Below are positions 11,451-24,237 of a stretch of 64,000 bases of DNA, in pieces (position 1 is the first letter of the stretch; every line of letters starts with the position of its first letter). Location of the stretch: the NCBI GenBank assembly GCA_033002965.1, contig JAURVB010014867.1, positions 1-64,000 of the forward strand, in the 5' to 3' direction. A program made the translations under genes and the position numbers. The notes beneath the pieces are model-generated. The model was not told where the DNA came from. It searched no databases and saw only the letters and a program-made list of their open reading frames with translations. The stretch comes from Piper betle (Eukaryota; Streptophyta; Magnoliopsida; Piperales; Piperaceae).

Positions 11451-12028
11451 AACTTATTTCGTATCATAGATTGCAAAAAAAAAAGGGAGGAAATACGGCA
11501 ATTTAGGATAAAAAGAAAGTTGAATACAAGGGTTGAGACCTTGGGGAGAAGAAGAGAATATTCAGCTGGGAAGTAGATATGCTTAACTCGTTTCTTGTTT
11601 TTCTTATCTATTACATTACTCATATTTGAATGCAAACGTTACAAGTACTAACTTGAAAATTACTAACCATGATGGTCATACATGACTCTTATCTATTGAA
11701 ACTTCCCTAACTAATAAAAGAAGGTTACATCATAAACTAAAACTGTATCATTGTAGCGTTGTCTTGCTGCTTTATTTTGTTAAAATTACTTTAGTTTCTT
11801 CAACTTGGTTTATCACATCTTGGACATCTTTCAAGTCTTTAATAATTTAGAAAATTTTATTTGGTCAAGTTGTGAAATGTCTGGCTCACTAGTTTTTTAT
11901 AGTTTCATAACCACTTTTACGTTGTAGCTTATTATCTGAGTGTATTCTAAATTTTGCAGTTTATTCATGCAGGTGACAATTTGTCTATGGTACTGTGAGG
12001 ACTGGTTTTTCTTTAGCTTTTTTTTTCC

Positions 12029-12944
12029 ATGGGTGAGACGGGTAAGCGAACACGCTCCCAGCGAGAGAATGACGGAGATGACAGATATCATAGAAAGAGA
12101 CATCACTTCAAAGAAAGCTCTGGGGATGGGGAGTTGGTTGTCTACCGTATTCTGTGCCCTGCTCGTGTCATCGGAAGTGTGATTGGGAAAAATGGGAAAG
12201 TAATTAATGTCATTCGACAAGAGACACATGCAAAGATCAAAATAATGGATCCTTTTCCAGGATCAAATGAGAGAGTCCTGACAATATATTGTTATGTTAG
12301 GAACAAGGATGAAAGGGATGCTGATGAAGATGATATGAGGCCTCTTTGCGCCGCTCAAGATGCCCTTCTCAAAGTTCATGCTACTATAGTTAATGCTGTC
12401 GCTACAATGGATGACTCTGACAGTAGACGTAAAGAGGAGGTCCGTATTCTTGTTCCTAGCAGTCAAGCAGCGAATATCATCGGCAAATCTGGGTCAACAA
12501 TCAAGAGATTAAGAACAAAGACGAGGACATTGATTAAGGTGACACCAAAGGATCCAAAGGATCCTGGTCATTCTTGTGCAATGGGTTATGACAACTTTAT
12601 TCAGGTAAGGGATTGCTTTTATGGCATAGATTTTTGCAATTTGAATTGTTATTAGTATAGATACTTGAAAGACATAAGAACTGCTGATAGAATTATGATA
12701 ATTATAACTGTAGATCAATAGCAACTGCTGATAGAAGTGTAACAAGTATATTTGTTGATTGATTGTGCCGGTTTTAGATAATCTGCTGGTTCTACATAGT
12801 ACTTAGGAGTAATCAGGTACCAAATTTAAGTTAGTTTGAGATGGGATGATGCTATTCCCCTAGTGCAGCATGGCAGTTGAACATTCTAGACTTGTTTTAT
12901 TCATTTGCCCCCTGCTTAATTTTTCCTTGCCTGAATGTTCATGT

Positions 12945-12984
<40 letters not shown>

Positions 12985-15900
12985 GGTGGGGTGGGGGGAA
13001 TGGGGGCCTATTGCTGGCAGCCTTTTTCTATTTGAATTTGATTTATAGTTTTTTGTCCTTTTTTTAACGATTTGCTACTTGGGTGGCATTGGATGTTTTG
13101 TAGATGTTGTCAATGATGGGTCTTCTTGCATGTGGATACATTTTTTTATGGATCCAATGAACAAATTTTATGTTAAAAATTTCTAAAGAAAGAACTAACG
13201 GTCCCAGAATAATGAAGGACATCTATTTTTTTCCTATTGAGTTTTTCTCGAGGCCTGAAGGGACTTCTTTATATCGTTCTTTAAACTCACATGAGCAAGC
13301 CATGCATGGACCTTACATTGCTAATATTATGCCTTTAATTTTATGATAGATAAGTGGTGATGCTGGACCAGTTAAGAAAGCTTTATATGCAGTGTCAACA
13401 ATTATATATAGAATATCACCCAGAGAAGAGATTTCTCTTGACACAGCTGTCCCAGAACTTCCACCTCCTATAATCATTCCATCAGATGTCCCAATTATTC
13501 CTGCTACTGGATTTTCCCACCTGCGGATGCTATTGTACAACCATCAAGATCTATTCCACCTGTCATGGGAATGGCATCTCATATCCCAGAGCTCCAGGGG
13601 TATGCAGATGCTGCTAATGCATGGCCCTTGTATCCATCTAGCCTTCCTGTTGTATCAGGTTATGGAGGTCCTGCTCAATCAGAAGAGCTGAAAGTGCGTG
13701 TTTTATGCCCCTCAGACATGATTGGTCGTGTTATTGGAAAAGGAGGAGCTTCAATAAAAAATGTCAGGCAGGCAAGTGGAGCACGCGTCGATGTCAATGA
13801 CCCTAAAGATGACAGTGATGAGTGCGTAATCACTGTTACTTCTACAGAGGTACCTGCTTTTCATATGTTCACTTCATATAGGCTACTATAATTATGTTTA
13901 ACAACTTTGTCATAATTTGTGAGTGTTCATTTCTGTGAGAGGACTTCAAATCTTTGAATTCAAATGCATTACAATGAGAAATTGTATTTTTCATCATGCT
14001 TCACTTATCCTCTAGAATTTATGTCTCATTATGACACCTTCAGTTGAGAACACTGATGCACTCGATTGGAAAGAGAACACATACACTGGTAAGTAGATGT
14101 CATTAAAAACCTTTAAGAAATATGCACATGTCCTGATTGTCAATAAAACAAAATCTGGGCAAGGGAGAAGCCGACTAAAGCCAAGTTTCAGGGTACTAAA
14201 TGAAAGATTGTTTGCCAATTTAAATTATATCTTTAAGAGAGTCTAGCATGCCCATTGTTTAAGAATTTGAAGTTAGGAATTTAATGATATTCTCATTTTT
14301 CCTAGCAGTCATCAGATGATCTGAAGTCTACTGCTGTAGAAGCTGTTTTACTGCTGCAAGGAAGAATAAACAATGACGACGATGTTGTCAGAATGCGTAT
14401 TTTGGTTCCATCGAAGGTGATTGGCTGCCTTATTGGCAAGAGTGGTGCAATTATAAATGAAATGCGGAAGAGAACTAGGGCTGATGTCCGCATTTCTAAA
14501 AGTGAGAGTCTAAGGTGTGCTTCAGATGATGATGAGCTTGTAGAGGTCTGTTGCTGATCTATTTGCTTTTTGTGCACTCAACAACTGTTGTTCTAAGAAG
14601 TAATTTTCAAATGTGGACACATGGTTTCATGTTATAGTCATTTTTGGATAGGTTTGTGATTGGATCAGTGCATTGAAAAATATGCTCAAATATGTCTGTA
14701 TTGAATAGTTGTCGATTACTGGTAAGGAGATCTTGCTGAGTAGCACACATGGGTTAATTGCTAAACCTATTCTTCACTGTATGCAGTTGTTTTTGAACTC
14801 CAATTATTTTTTGAAAAAAATTTCTTGGTGTTGCAGATAGTTGGAGAAGTTGCTAGTGTAAGAGATGCTCTTGTGCAGATTGTTTTGCGGCTGAGAGATG
14901 ATGTATTAAAAAATAGAGATGGTAGTGGGCGTAGTGCTCCTCCTCCCCATCCACCAGGTGAATCTAGTGCCTATGCAAGTGGTATTGGTGCTTCTATTCC
15001 GTCATCAATGATGCCATCTATTCCTCATCTGGGATTTGATCAACAACGAGCTGATCATTCTGCACCTGGACTGGGCATGCTTTCTTCGAGTAATATTTAT
15101 GGCTATGGATCTTTACCGGTATTCATCTATGCATCTCTAGTTTCATATCACTATTGATGTGCTATTTTGAGAGATAATCAAGTGCTTGCATACATGAATG
15201 TGATTAGGCATCACAATCTTCTAATAACATTGGTTTCAAGCTGTCTGCTTACCCTAAGCCGAGTTGACAAGTTGTCATTTCCCCCCTTCTTGTAGATAAA
15301 AAAACCAGCCTGCAATGAAATTAAGTGAAATGCCACTTACCTTGTGTTTTTCCCTTTTGAATAGCAAAGTATCACATGTCCCTTTACGAAAAACTTGCAT
15401 AACACTTTCTTAGTTATAATTGTTTACCGTCAAAATTATCTTTGCAAACAAAATGTGAGTACCTCTTTAGGACTGTCCTCTTCCTCTCACCTAAACTGAT
15501 GGTGCCAGAGGGAACAAAGAAACTTCTTTTGCTCTTATTTTTAGTTCTAGTGTCTGCAGTCAGTTCCTAAGTGTGCATAAGTGAAGGTGAGGTTCTCTTG
15601 ATTATTCCTTTTATGTTTTCTTTGCCAGTAAGACTCCTCGGTTACAGCAGTCAATGTTGCAGTAGAAGAAAAATAGAATAGGGTGCTATGTATTCCTTTC
15701 TCATCTTCTTTTCTCTTGTGACAAGAGGAAGACCAGAGCCACCTTGCTCTGTCTTTATGGCCTTTTCTTCTCTTGCTTTTTCATGCACAACCAGAGCTGG
15801 GCTGAAGTTACTGTCTTTCTTTTAGAAAAAAGGGTGTTAAAAACATGCTCGCAGGCTTCATGAAAGCTTAGAAGAAGCCATGCTTCGACCCTGATGGGGA

Positions 15901-17562
15901 GATAGAGATGTTTTAGTTGCACTTCCTCTAAACAATGATTTGGCGTGGCCGGTGCTTGAGAAGTTAAGTCTCCTATATCAGCATTGCTGCCATAGCTGAA
16001 GGAAAGAGGGACAACAGGGGTTTATGGTGGTTATAAACTTTGACCAGAGGCATTGCAAATGCCATTGATGGATGCAAACAGGCATTTGTCAGAAAAGTTT
16101 AAAAATTGACTGACTTAATATCATGAACTAGAGGCTTAGGTAAATGGTAAGTATCTTTCTGGAGGTATGGTGGGTGATCGTGTGTGTGCATTATATAAGT
16201 TGAGGTAAGCAGTGCATTAGTTTATCACCATCTATTCTAATTTTTGCAAATAGGCCAAACTGATGAAATAAATATCTTAACATTTCAATGAAGAAGTTTT
16301 CTCATTTCCTAGCCAAGCTTGAGAGTCTGTGGCTTGAACTTGGTTCCAAAAGTCAGGGTTTCAAACTGAGAAGATTCTAGCTAAGTTGAGTCTGTTGAAA
16401 TCATGTGCTGGCCTTACTATTTTATCCGGATTTTTTTTATGACCGTATTTGTTTTGGGAATGTTAGTTCATCAACCAACTAAATTATATTTGTTATATGG
16501 TTTCAAGATGTATTCTTACATTTCAATTTTAATGTCTAGGCTCTAAATTTTTGAACCCTACTTATTTTTCAAAAATTTTATTTTCTGTACTCCATATCTG
16601 CATCTGGTTTTTGATAAATCAACTTCTCTTTGTCTGTGCTTTTTAGGTGGAAAATGGCTATCGATCATATCCATCATTTTCTTCAGAGGCATATGGAGGG
16701 TTGGTATTATGCTGGAATTAAGTTTTATTGATTTTCATAAGGATTTTTATGGTTATTTTTAATTTTTTAGGCTGCAGTCTGCAATAACTGAGCTTATTAT
16801 ACCCGCAAATGCAGTCAGTAAGGTGATGGGAAAGGGTGGTTCCAACTTGACTAATATTAGAAAGGTGAACAGTTCAACATTAAATATCTGCGCAGTGTTA
16901 TCTATTCTTTGTTGCTTCCCAGGTTTGATCAGTTACACTAGAGCTGTGCATTTACTTCGTCCTTTAAGAACTAGATAAGATGTTATATCCTGATAGGTTG
17001 ACTTGGGCTTTCATTTAGTATGTTATGAATTTTTACTGAAGCTTGTGTTGGCCAATATTTTATAATTTCTTTTTCTGTTTGTTATGGTAGACAACTTATA
17101 TGATGCGATATGCTAGTTTTCATACAACACTTTTCTCTTTTCTTTTCTTTTTATTAGCGACTTGAAGATAACTCTACCATTTTGATAAAAATCGAGAAAA
17201 AATCTGGACAGCATTTCTGTTATCTTTTATCATAGAGTTTTATTGAATATCTTCTTATTAGGAACTTATGAAAATCTTATGCATCTTTTGCGTTTTCTTC
17301 AAGCCATCTTGTGCAAAGCTATCCTTTATCTATGTTGTCATTTTCCCTTTAAGTAGCTAACTTATGTTCCTAGGTACCACATGACTTTTGCTACTTTTTA
17401 TTCAATCAATTTTGTTGGTTTGTTCAACAGATTTCAGGAGCCATTGTGGAAATTGTTGACTCAAAATCTTCTCGTGGTGATCGTATTGCTCAAATATCTG
17501 GCACATCTGAGCAGAAACGCTCTGCTGAAAATCTGATTCAGGCATTCATTTTGGCTACCTAG
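12029..17562 (+). CDS. Five-KH-domain RNA-binding protein (At4g18375/HEN4/RCF3 type), apparent frameshift
   Basis: Seven coding exons: 12029-12604, 13350-13849, 14309-14545, 14837-15118, 16647-16699, 16771-16864, 17431-17562, all GT-AG. The product is about 624 residues, close to the family. Five KH folds each keep a GxxG loop: GKNG (residue 53), GKSG (152), GKGG (about 321), GKSG (about 402) and GKGG in the last domain, which is split by the final introns. Proteins of this type bind single-stranded RNA in the nucleus and act in splicing, 3' end choice or flowering and stress control; the exact target here is unknown. Oddity: exon 2 opens in phase 0 (ISGDAGPVKK...) but KH3 is in another frame. 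The switch falls at the TTTT run 13512-13515, where one more T would keep the frame. All other exons and phases are intact, so this is either a recent mutation or a sequence error. Confidence 0.88.
12949..12990. repeat. (GT)n/(GGTG)n microsatellite in KH intron
   Basis: About 13 TG units followed by gggtgggtgggtgggg inside the first coding intron. Length-variable tract; no other role seen. Confidence 0.9.
15119..16646 (+). other. Long intron of the KH gene
   Basis: A 1.5-kb GT-AG intron between coding exons 4 and 5. I see no ORF, transposon end or repeat in it. Confidence 0.75.
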
Positions 17563-19108
17563 ACTCCTCTCCCAAAATGTTTTTAATAGGATGTCAATGG
17601 TCAAGCACTCTATACGAGTGGTTTAATCCTAGAGTTCCATTAGGTTTGCTTCCTAGAGACGGGAAGGAATGATAGGCATTTTCTTGAGCAATCTGCTTTG
17701 GCACTTCCATTCCTGCAATAGGCACTTGTCTCTAAATAAGAGGACAAATTCGGTACTTGGTGGTGGTTTCAGGATTATGACTGATTCTTTTTTCTGCCAT
17801 GTTAATATTTCCTATCCCGGTTGTGCTAGGACAACTTATAAGATCTTTCTCTACTCTTTTTATTGAATCAGTGGAATCTCTATGACTTGTGCTTGAAACA
17901 ATCTAATCTGTCTCATGTCTTGACGTGCACTGCTGGTGTTCTCCAGATTTTACCTTTTTTTTGCTGCAAAGTTAGTGGTTCCAATGTGAAATATTCCTGT
18001 CATGAGATCTTTTCTCCATCCCATTCTTTTCTAGGTTTTTTATGGTGCAGATAATGTAGTAGGATTATCAATCAGCAATATTTCTTTATGCTCCGAATGG
18101 AGCATATTCCTTTCTTCAGCTAAAATCTCCTACTGATCTCTTTGAGAAAATTGCTTCTTCTGAACCATGTAGTTTTGTTTCTTCCCCCTTCTGATTATTA
18201 AACCTCTATGTCGTATATTTATTCTTTTGACATCATGAAATCTTTGCTTGAGATACCCTACTGACCTCTACCTTCTCTCCTAACAGTATTTATGAAATAG
18301 CTATCAACTAAAATCTTTGCAAGTATAATTCCTTTAATCTTCCTCATCTGGTGTCCTTTAACTTCTAAAGTATGTTTATCGATTATTTCATCTAGTTATG
18401 TTAGATGATGCATACATGCATTTTTGACCTTGCCCCATTTGATCGTTCAAATCTCTCTGCTCGTGTAGATAAAAGTCACTCATAATGTGTATGTCATGTA
18501 CCATTTTTTTTTTGGAATATTTTTTGGAGGTGTCCGCATAACATCTCAAGGGGTGTGGATGTCGGAAGAATAATAGGAAAGTGAATGTGTACTGTAATTG
18601 TTACAACTTTTTGGTGCAAAAAGTATTTAGATCTGCATTTTCCATTAGCCAAGTTTTCGAAGCCATCTGTTTGTTCTTTTGAATTTATGCTACGATAATT
18701 AATGTTTGTATTGGTATTAGTCTTGTCTTTTCTCCGGACTTAATCAAGCTATGGTTACGAACTTTTTTGTGGGTGAAATTTTGGTCGCCATAAAAGGAGT
18801 TTCAGAGGGACTGCCCTTATTTGAACATTAGTTCCGCTGATCGTCCGTATTCCCTTGATTAAAAAAACCATTTACCGCACGCACAGCATATTATTTTGGG
18901 CGAGCTGCCCCTCGCCTGTTCTGAGAATAGGTCATTTGAATTACTTAGGCAGCAAATGTCCTATGAATTAATTTTTATTCTTTTTAGGTTAAAAAATTAA
19001 ATTTATTTTTTTACCAAAGCAAAAATTTAATATTTAGTTGTTGGTACCGGGCATCTTTTTCGCTTCCTATGATTCCTTAGTATCAAATGCTTTATCGTAT
19101 GCCGTCGT
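17563..19108. other. 3' flank of the KH gene, non-genic
   Basis: Contains the 3' UTR of the KH gene at its left side and T-rich sequence after it. Small ORFs here show no known protein. No repeat structure stands out before the AT tract at 19109. Confidence 0.45.
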
Positions 19109-19143
19109 CATGATATATTTATATATATATATATATATATATA
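19109..19143. repeat. (AT)n microsatellite
   Basis: An almost pure AT tract bordering the G-rich element to its right. Confidence 0.9.
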
Positions 19144-19159
19144 TGACTAAGTTTTTCTA

Positions 19160-19830
19160 AAAGTTGGACCAAGAATTTGAGCCAGGCTCATTTCAATCCA
19201 ATTGATCTCAAGTTAACCTCGGTTCGGAGTTGGGCAAGGGAGACGGTGTCGGGGGATGATTGGGCGACAATGGGGACTTGGAGGGGAGCCCACGGGGACT
19301 GGAGTCGGAGGGGACAAGGGAGGGCGGACTGTAGGGGGGCGGTGCGGGGGGATGAGTCAGGGCGGGTGGTAGCGGAGGGGGATAGGGGGCGGCGATGGTG
19401 GGAACGAGGGAGGGCGGACTGTAGGGGGGGGGCGGTGCGTGGGGATGAGTCAGGTGGTGGTAGCGGAGGGGATAGGGGGCGGCGACTGGTGGGTGGTGGG
19501 GCGGGCGATAGTGGGGTGGCGGAGTGCTTATGTCGGGTATCTAGGGATATGATCGGTGGTATTTTTGTAATTAAAAATTAACTAGATTTTGATTTGAATA
19601 AAAAATAATAATTAATTTTAAATAATTTAAAAAATACAAAAATAATATAATATATGATATATACTGTAATATTAAAATGATATTTTATAAATAATAACTG
19701 ACTGATATCTACTGATTCAAGTAAGTCAATTTTTATCCAATTTTTAATTAATCGGTCGGATTGAATAACTCTCATCTAATCTTATTCAATACCTAATTCT
19801 AATTTTTGTAACTACGCTACCTCCGTGGCA
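19160..19830 (-). mobile_element. LTR-derived element, second copy of family F
   Basis: The right end (plus strand ...attctaatttttgtaactacg) matches the right end of element F near 51987 (...attctgatttttgcaactacg). The next ~250 bases also agree in order: tgaataaaaaataataattaat, then gtaattaaaaattaactag and the G-rich block. Read on the minus strand this series follows the 5' part of the A LTR (ttattattcttgact..., then a C-rich segment). The left end is not clear. No protein is encoded. Confidence 0.5.
19320..19490. repeat. Duplicated G-rich block
   Basis: Two ~85-base copies (19320-19401 and 19411-19490) share agggcggactgtagggggg, a gatgagtcagg core and tagcgg...gatagggggcggcga. The plus strand is a long series of G runs. 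Confidence 0.75.
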
Positions 19831-20369
19831 ATTATTTATGCAAAAAACTTCCTTCGGGCCAGGCGTAATGGTCTTGGGAATAGAACACTGAACCTCTCTT
19901 TTTCAAAATATTGGATCAAAGCGGGCCCCAAGCTTTCCATGAAGTGAGGAGGCAAGTGATATGGTACTTATAAAATTGATATTCCCGTAGAAAAAAATAG
20001 AGTAAAGTTCATTGTAGTGCTTTCTTTTTTCTCGAGCCCACCTTTTGGAGGTGTCCACTGCCTGTTTTTTTCTTTTAACTTCAACTGTCTACTTTGTCAT
20101 GTCCAATCGATGGTGAAAGAACTAGCAGTAAATCTGTTCATTTTTATCCCCATCTTAATTACTCAAAAAGTGGTGACCGATGTGAAGGTCTTTTTCTTTA
20201 TTTGGGTCTTCCTTTGTCAGTATAATGGGGAGGCATGCATCGTGCTGGAAATTTCACCGAAACACGAAAGAGGAATCAATATTTTTGCCATGGAACCTTA
20301 ATATATGGATCAAAATTTCGTGTTTCCTGTTATCGGGATTGCGGAGTTCGCCTTATTAAGTCTCACCCT
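19831..20369. other. Unassigned sequence upstream of the LINE relic
   Basis: Short ORFs only. The part after about 20310 may be the 5' region of the LINE whose ORF follows. Nothing else is recognised. Confidence 0.35.
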
Positions 20370-20785
20370 ACATGGATTCTTTAGCAGATCACCATCCAGT
20401 CTGCTATTTACTATGCTCAGAGCGTGGCCTCGGGATAGTGCTTCCTTGCTCCTCCCCCAAGAAGCGAAAGAGTAGCAGCATCCACTCCACCATCAAGGAC
20501 TGAGTTTTTTGCGGAAAAAATTTTAGCTCCTCCCGGGAGCGACGCCGGTGGAGACGCCGGGCGTCTCCACCGGCGTCGCTCCCGGGAGGAGGTGGCTCTT
20601 TTTTGCGCTTTCTACTCCGGAGCTACATGGATTCTGTCGCAGAATCACCAACCAGTCTGCTATTTACTATGCTCAGAGTCGTGGCCTAGAGATAGTGCTT
20701 CCTTGCTCCTCCCCACGAGCGAAGAGTAGCAGCATCCACTCCACCACCAAGGACTGAGTTCTTCGCGCTTTCTACTCCGGAGCTA
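20370..20785 (+). repeat. Tandem duplication, left copy split by a hairpin insertion
   Basis: Copy 2 (20625-20785) runs from acatggattctgtcgcag to cgctttctactccggagct. Copy 1 (20370-20624) has the same beginning and end but is split after gaggactgag-type sequence by an insertion at 20514-20598. The copies differ by small indels, so the duplication is not brand new. Both lie just upstream of, and in part read in frame with, the DUF4283 ORF. Confidence 0.8.
20514..20598. mobile_element. 85-bp foldback insertion with 9-bp target duplication
   Basis: TTTTTTGCG occurs directly on both sides (20505-20513 and 20599-20607), while the second copy of the host repeat carries only one related site (ttcttcgcg). 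The insert contains a perfect 31-bp inverted repeat: 20527-20557 against 20561-20591, with a 3-base loop. A 9-base target duplication is what Mutator-like elements make. The inverted arms do not reach the very ends of the insert, so it is not a standard MITE. Confidence 0.65.
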
Positions 20786-20826
20786 AAACGGCCGACGTTA
20801 ACAGCTCTCTTCCTGTTGCCGCCCAA

Positions 20827-21620
20827 TTGCCCAATGACACTAATCATGCTACTGATGAGAAAGATCATAAGCCAGCTAAAGCTGTTGAGGCTAAGCCAAT
20901 GTTGCCGGTTGAGCCGGAAGTGAAGTTTAAGCAAGCACGCATTGACTCTGCTGCAGAGAAGCTCAAGATCTCGCTGGTGGGGAAGTTCCCTCGGTCGAGG
21001 CCGAGCTTGAAGCAGGTAAGGAAATGGGCGTCTGCGAGGTTGAGGTTGGCGGGCCGATGTCGCATCAGTTTGCTGGATCGCAATCATGTGCTCATCCGAT
21101 TAGGCAACGAAGAAGATATGCACAGGATTTGGCTGAGACACAAGTGGCTTGTCGGAGGCCATGTGGTGAAGGTTTTCAGCTGGACTCCTGACTTCCGACC
21201 TTCCGATGGAGAGCCGTCGTCTGCTCCGGTACGGGTGTCTTTACCCTCTCTTCCCGTGGTTTATTTTGACCGAGGTCTTTTGTATGATATTGCCTCGTTG
21301 CTTGGAAGAGTTCTTTCCATGGATGCTCCGACCAGGAAACTATCAAGGACGAACAGAGCTATAGTATGTGCGGAGCTTGATCTGCTTAGACAGGAACATC
21401 CGCACAGGGTGTGGATTGGTGTTGAGGACAAAGGTACGAGAAATTGCCTTCCTATTGCTCTAGTTGCAGAGAACAAGGGCACTCCGTAGAGGCCTGCAGC
21501 AAGTTGAAGGAGAGTGTGAGTGCTTCTCAAAGAATACTTCCGAATTTGGCTGTACATGAATAAAATGTTGTCGCTAAAGAAGCAGAGAGTAACCTGCGGA
21601 AATTGAGCGTAGAGAAGCAT
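20827..21620 (+). pseudogene. DUF4283 / zinc-knuckle protein of a LINE-type element (broken)
   Basis: The main ORF (20827-21489, 220 residues from the first Met) has the DUF4283 pattern: SLVGKFPRSRPSLKQVRKW near residue 58, then LLDRNHVLIRLGNEEDMHRIW, VFSWTPDF and VWIGVEDKG. In plants this domain precedes a CCHC knuckle in ORF1 of L1-type LINEs and in genes derived from them. The knuckle is present (21456-21497, CSSCREQGHSVEAC) but in the +1 frame relative to the ORF, so a small indel near 21430-21440 breaks the protein. The frame is open upstream to a TGA at 20755. No endonuclease or RT follows; copia C begins at about 21790. Presumed to act in RNA binding during LINE retrotransposition; dead here. 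Confidence 0.75.
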
Positions 21621-21789
21621 TGTCATACATGTCCTACCATACTTACTAGAAACGAACGAAGAAGACAAGCTGGTTATGAATGGCTTGTCTCAGTGGAAGT
21701 TTGATTCTCTTGTGTGCAGGAAGCAACTGATTGAAGGGAAGGGAGAGGCGGCGTTAAACTTATCAATGTTGTAAATTTAACTTAACAAA

Positions 21790-22261
21790 ATTATAGAGAT
21801 GATAAAAACATCATCAATAAAACTTTCTTCAGATTAAATCATCAAAAATTAAAATTTGATAATAAAAATATACTTAAATCCATAAAAATAAAATGATTCT
21901 TAACTTCTATAGGTTTTGATCTTTTAAATTCAATATTGGTTTTTCAAAACAAAAGTTTTTAAATGATGAGATACTACAAAGAAAAACCATGGGCAAATTC
22001 GGGATCATAACTGTATTTATCTTTATTTTTCATAATTTTAATTTAATTCATTATAAATTAGATATATACAAAAATAGTATTTATATATATTTATTCATAC
22101 TTATCTTAAATATGGTATCTACATATATTTATCTATACTTATCTTAAATATTAATGACCTATTAATCTTAACTGTAATAGATTAATATAATTTAGGTCAA
22201 ACCTTAATAATAACATATAAGACAATTATATATACATGTATATATACATCCAAAATCCAAC
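21790..22261 (-). repeat. 3' LTR of copia C
   Basis: Starts on the minus strand with TGTTGGATTTTGGATG at 22261, directly after the polypurine tract. Its other end is uncertain by some tens of bases because the 5' LTR lacks the last part. Confidence 0.7.
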
Positions 22262-22789
22262 AATCTCTCACTTGGACTATATATATAAAGATTGTATATC
22301 ACTATATAACCTTATAAGCTACAAAATAACATATGTTATTATTTCAAAAAATAACAATCTCATCCATTAATTAATGGTAATATAGGATCAAGACTATTTT
22401 TGTTACATATATCGTAATTAAATCCATTTATAGTCACATACATTAACATAATTAAATAACATAGATCAAATATGAATATATAGCATAAAAATTATGTGTA
22501 ATTTGATCTAAACATATTTATTTTCAACTGGTCCAACTGTATGAGATCACCAAAATAGAGTGAAACATAAACCAAATATTGCAATTCACATAAAAAACAA
22601 ACAAAACAAACTCTCACTAAAGTAATATATCATTAAATGATACAACACCCAGATGAACAATATGCGCATGAAAGACCTTGAGTGGTAAAATTTTAGTAAA
22701 CGGATCCGCAACAATGGGGTTTGTCCCAATATGCTCTATAAAAACTTTACTACTCTGAACTCTTTCTTTCAAAACAAGGAACTTGATCT

Positions 22790-23250
22790 CTAAATGTTTT
22801 GATTTAGATGAGCTCCTGTTGTTATTTGAATATAATAGTGCAGACTGATTGTCACAAAATAACTTAAGTCGTCTTCAATATTATCAACAATGAGCAACCC
22901 TCGATATCTAGCAAAATCAGAATCAGAATACCCAATGATCTCAAGTTGATTTGACTTCCAATATGTAAGCATGTAATGTTTTGTTCTCTAAAAATATCTC
23001 ATGACTCTTTTGGTTGCTTTCTAATGATATAATTCTGGATTATTTAAATATCTGCCCAACATTCCAACAATATACACAATATTTGGATGTGTACATACTT
23101 GAGCTTATATAAAACTTCCCATTGCTAAAGCGTAGGGAATCTTTTGCATTCCTTTGCTTTTATGTCATTTTTAGGGCATTGATTGAGACTAAATTTGTCT
23201 CATTTAAAAAGAAGGGTATCTCCTGGTTTACAACCTTGCATGCCAAATCT
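22790..23250 (-). pseudogene. Copia C: RT C-terminal and RNase H remnant
   Basis: The minus strand reads, with breaks, AMGSF...VCTHPNI...GMLGRYLNNPE (end of RT) and then WKSNQLEIIGYSDSDFA, the start of copia RNase H. The catalytic YxDD part of RT is absent, presumably deleted between here and the integrase. Confidence 0.7.
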
Positions 23251-23265
23251 CTTAAGTATTTTTTT

Positions 23266-23874
23266 CTATATAAGTTTTTTGTGAAAATCTGAGTATGCAT
23301 CGAGAGCGATCTTGATATATTTGTATACATAGGTTTTTTTCAATAACTGTTTTTTAGTCCAATTTCCTTTGATTTGGCCAATAAGGCCTTGTCTCAGCTG
23401 GACAACCCCAAATATGTAAATGCTTGATACTGGGTTTTTTTCCAGTCTACAATTCATATGGGGTCTTAACTGTTGCCGTTGTTGGTACTCTATTAAGAAT
23501 ATATGTTGCTATCTTTAGTGCCTCACTCCAAAGTGAACTAGGTAAAGTAGTATGACAATCACACTTCTCACCATGTCCTTTAATGTTCGGTTTTTCCTCT
23601 CAACAACACCATTCATGCTAGGAGTGCCTAACATTGTGTATTGTGGGACGATTTTGTACACTTCTATGAATTTAGCAAATGGTCCTCAACGTTGTACACT
23701 TGATCTATCATATCTACCATAGTATTCACCACCACAGTCAAATCTGATAGCCTTAATAGTTTTATTAAGTTGATTTTCAACTTCAGCCTTATATACCTTA
23801 AACACGTTCAATGCTTGAGACTTCTCATGAATGAGATAAAGGTAGCCATAATGAGAATAATCGTCTATGAACAT
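23266..23874 (-). pseudogene. Copia C: integrase remnant
   Basis: MFIDDYSHYGYLYLI with the catalytic Asp, then FDCGGEYYG (second Asp), NGVVERKNRTL (Glu) and the downstream IFGVVQLRQG region typical of copia integrase, spread over shifted frames. It would insert the cDNA; not functional. Confidence 0.8.
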
Positions 23875-24237
23875 AATAAAATATTGTTGACCATTCTAAG
23901 AAGCCGCTGGAAATGACTCACAAATGTCCGTATGTATTAGTTCGAAGACACTTGAAGATTTATTGCCACATAATCTCTTTATATTGGTTTGTTTTCCCAT
24001 AATGCACTCAACACAGACTTGAAAATTTTATAAATTAAGAGAATTAAGAATTTTATCTGATATAAGTCATTCAATTCTTTGTTAAGAAATGTGCCCTAAA
24101 CGCTTGTGTTATAGTAAAACAGAATTCTCATTGGTTAATTTTTTTCGTACCACGTAAACCCACATGCAAAGTTTCATTAAAATAAGCAATAGTATCAAGT
24201 AAATATATATTATCATAAAAAGACAAGGAACCCGTAC

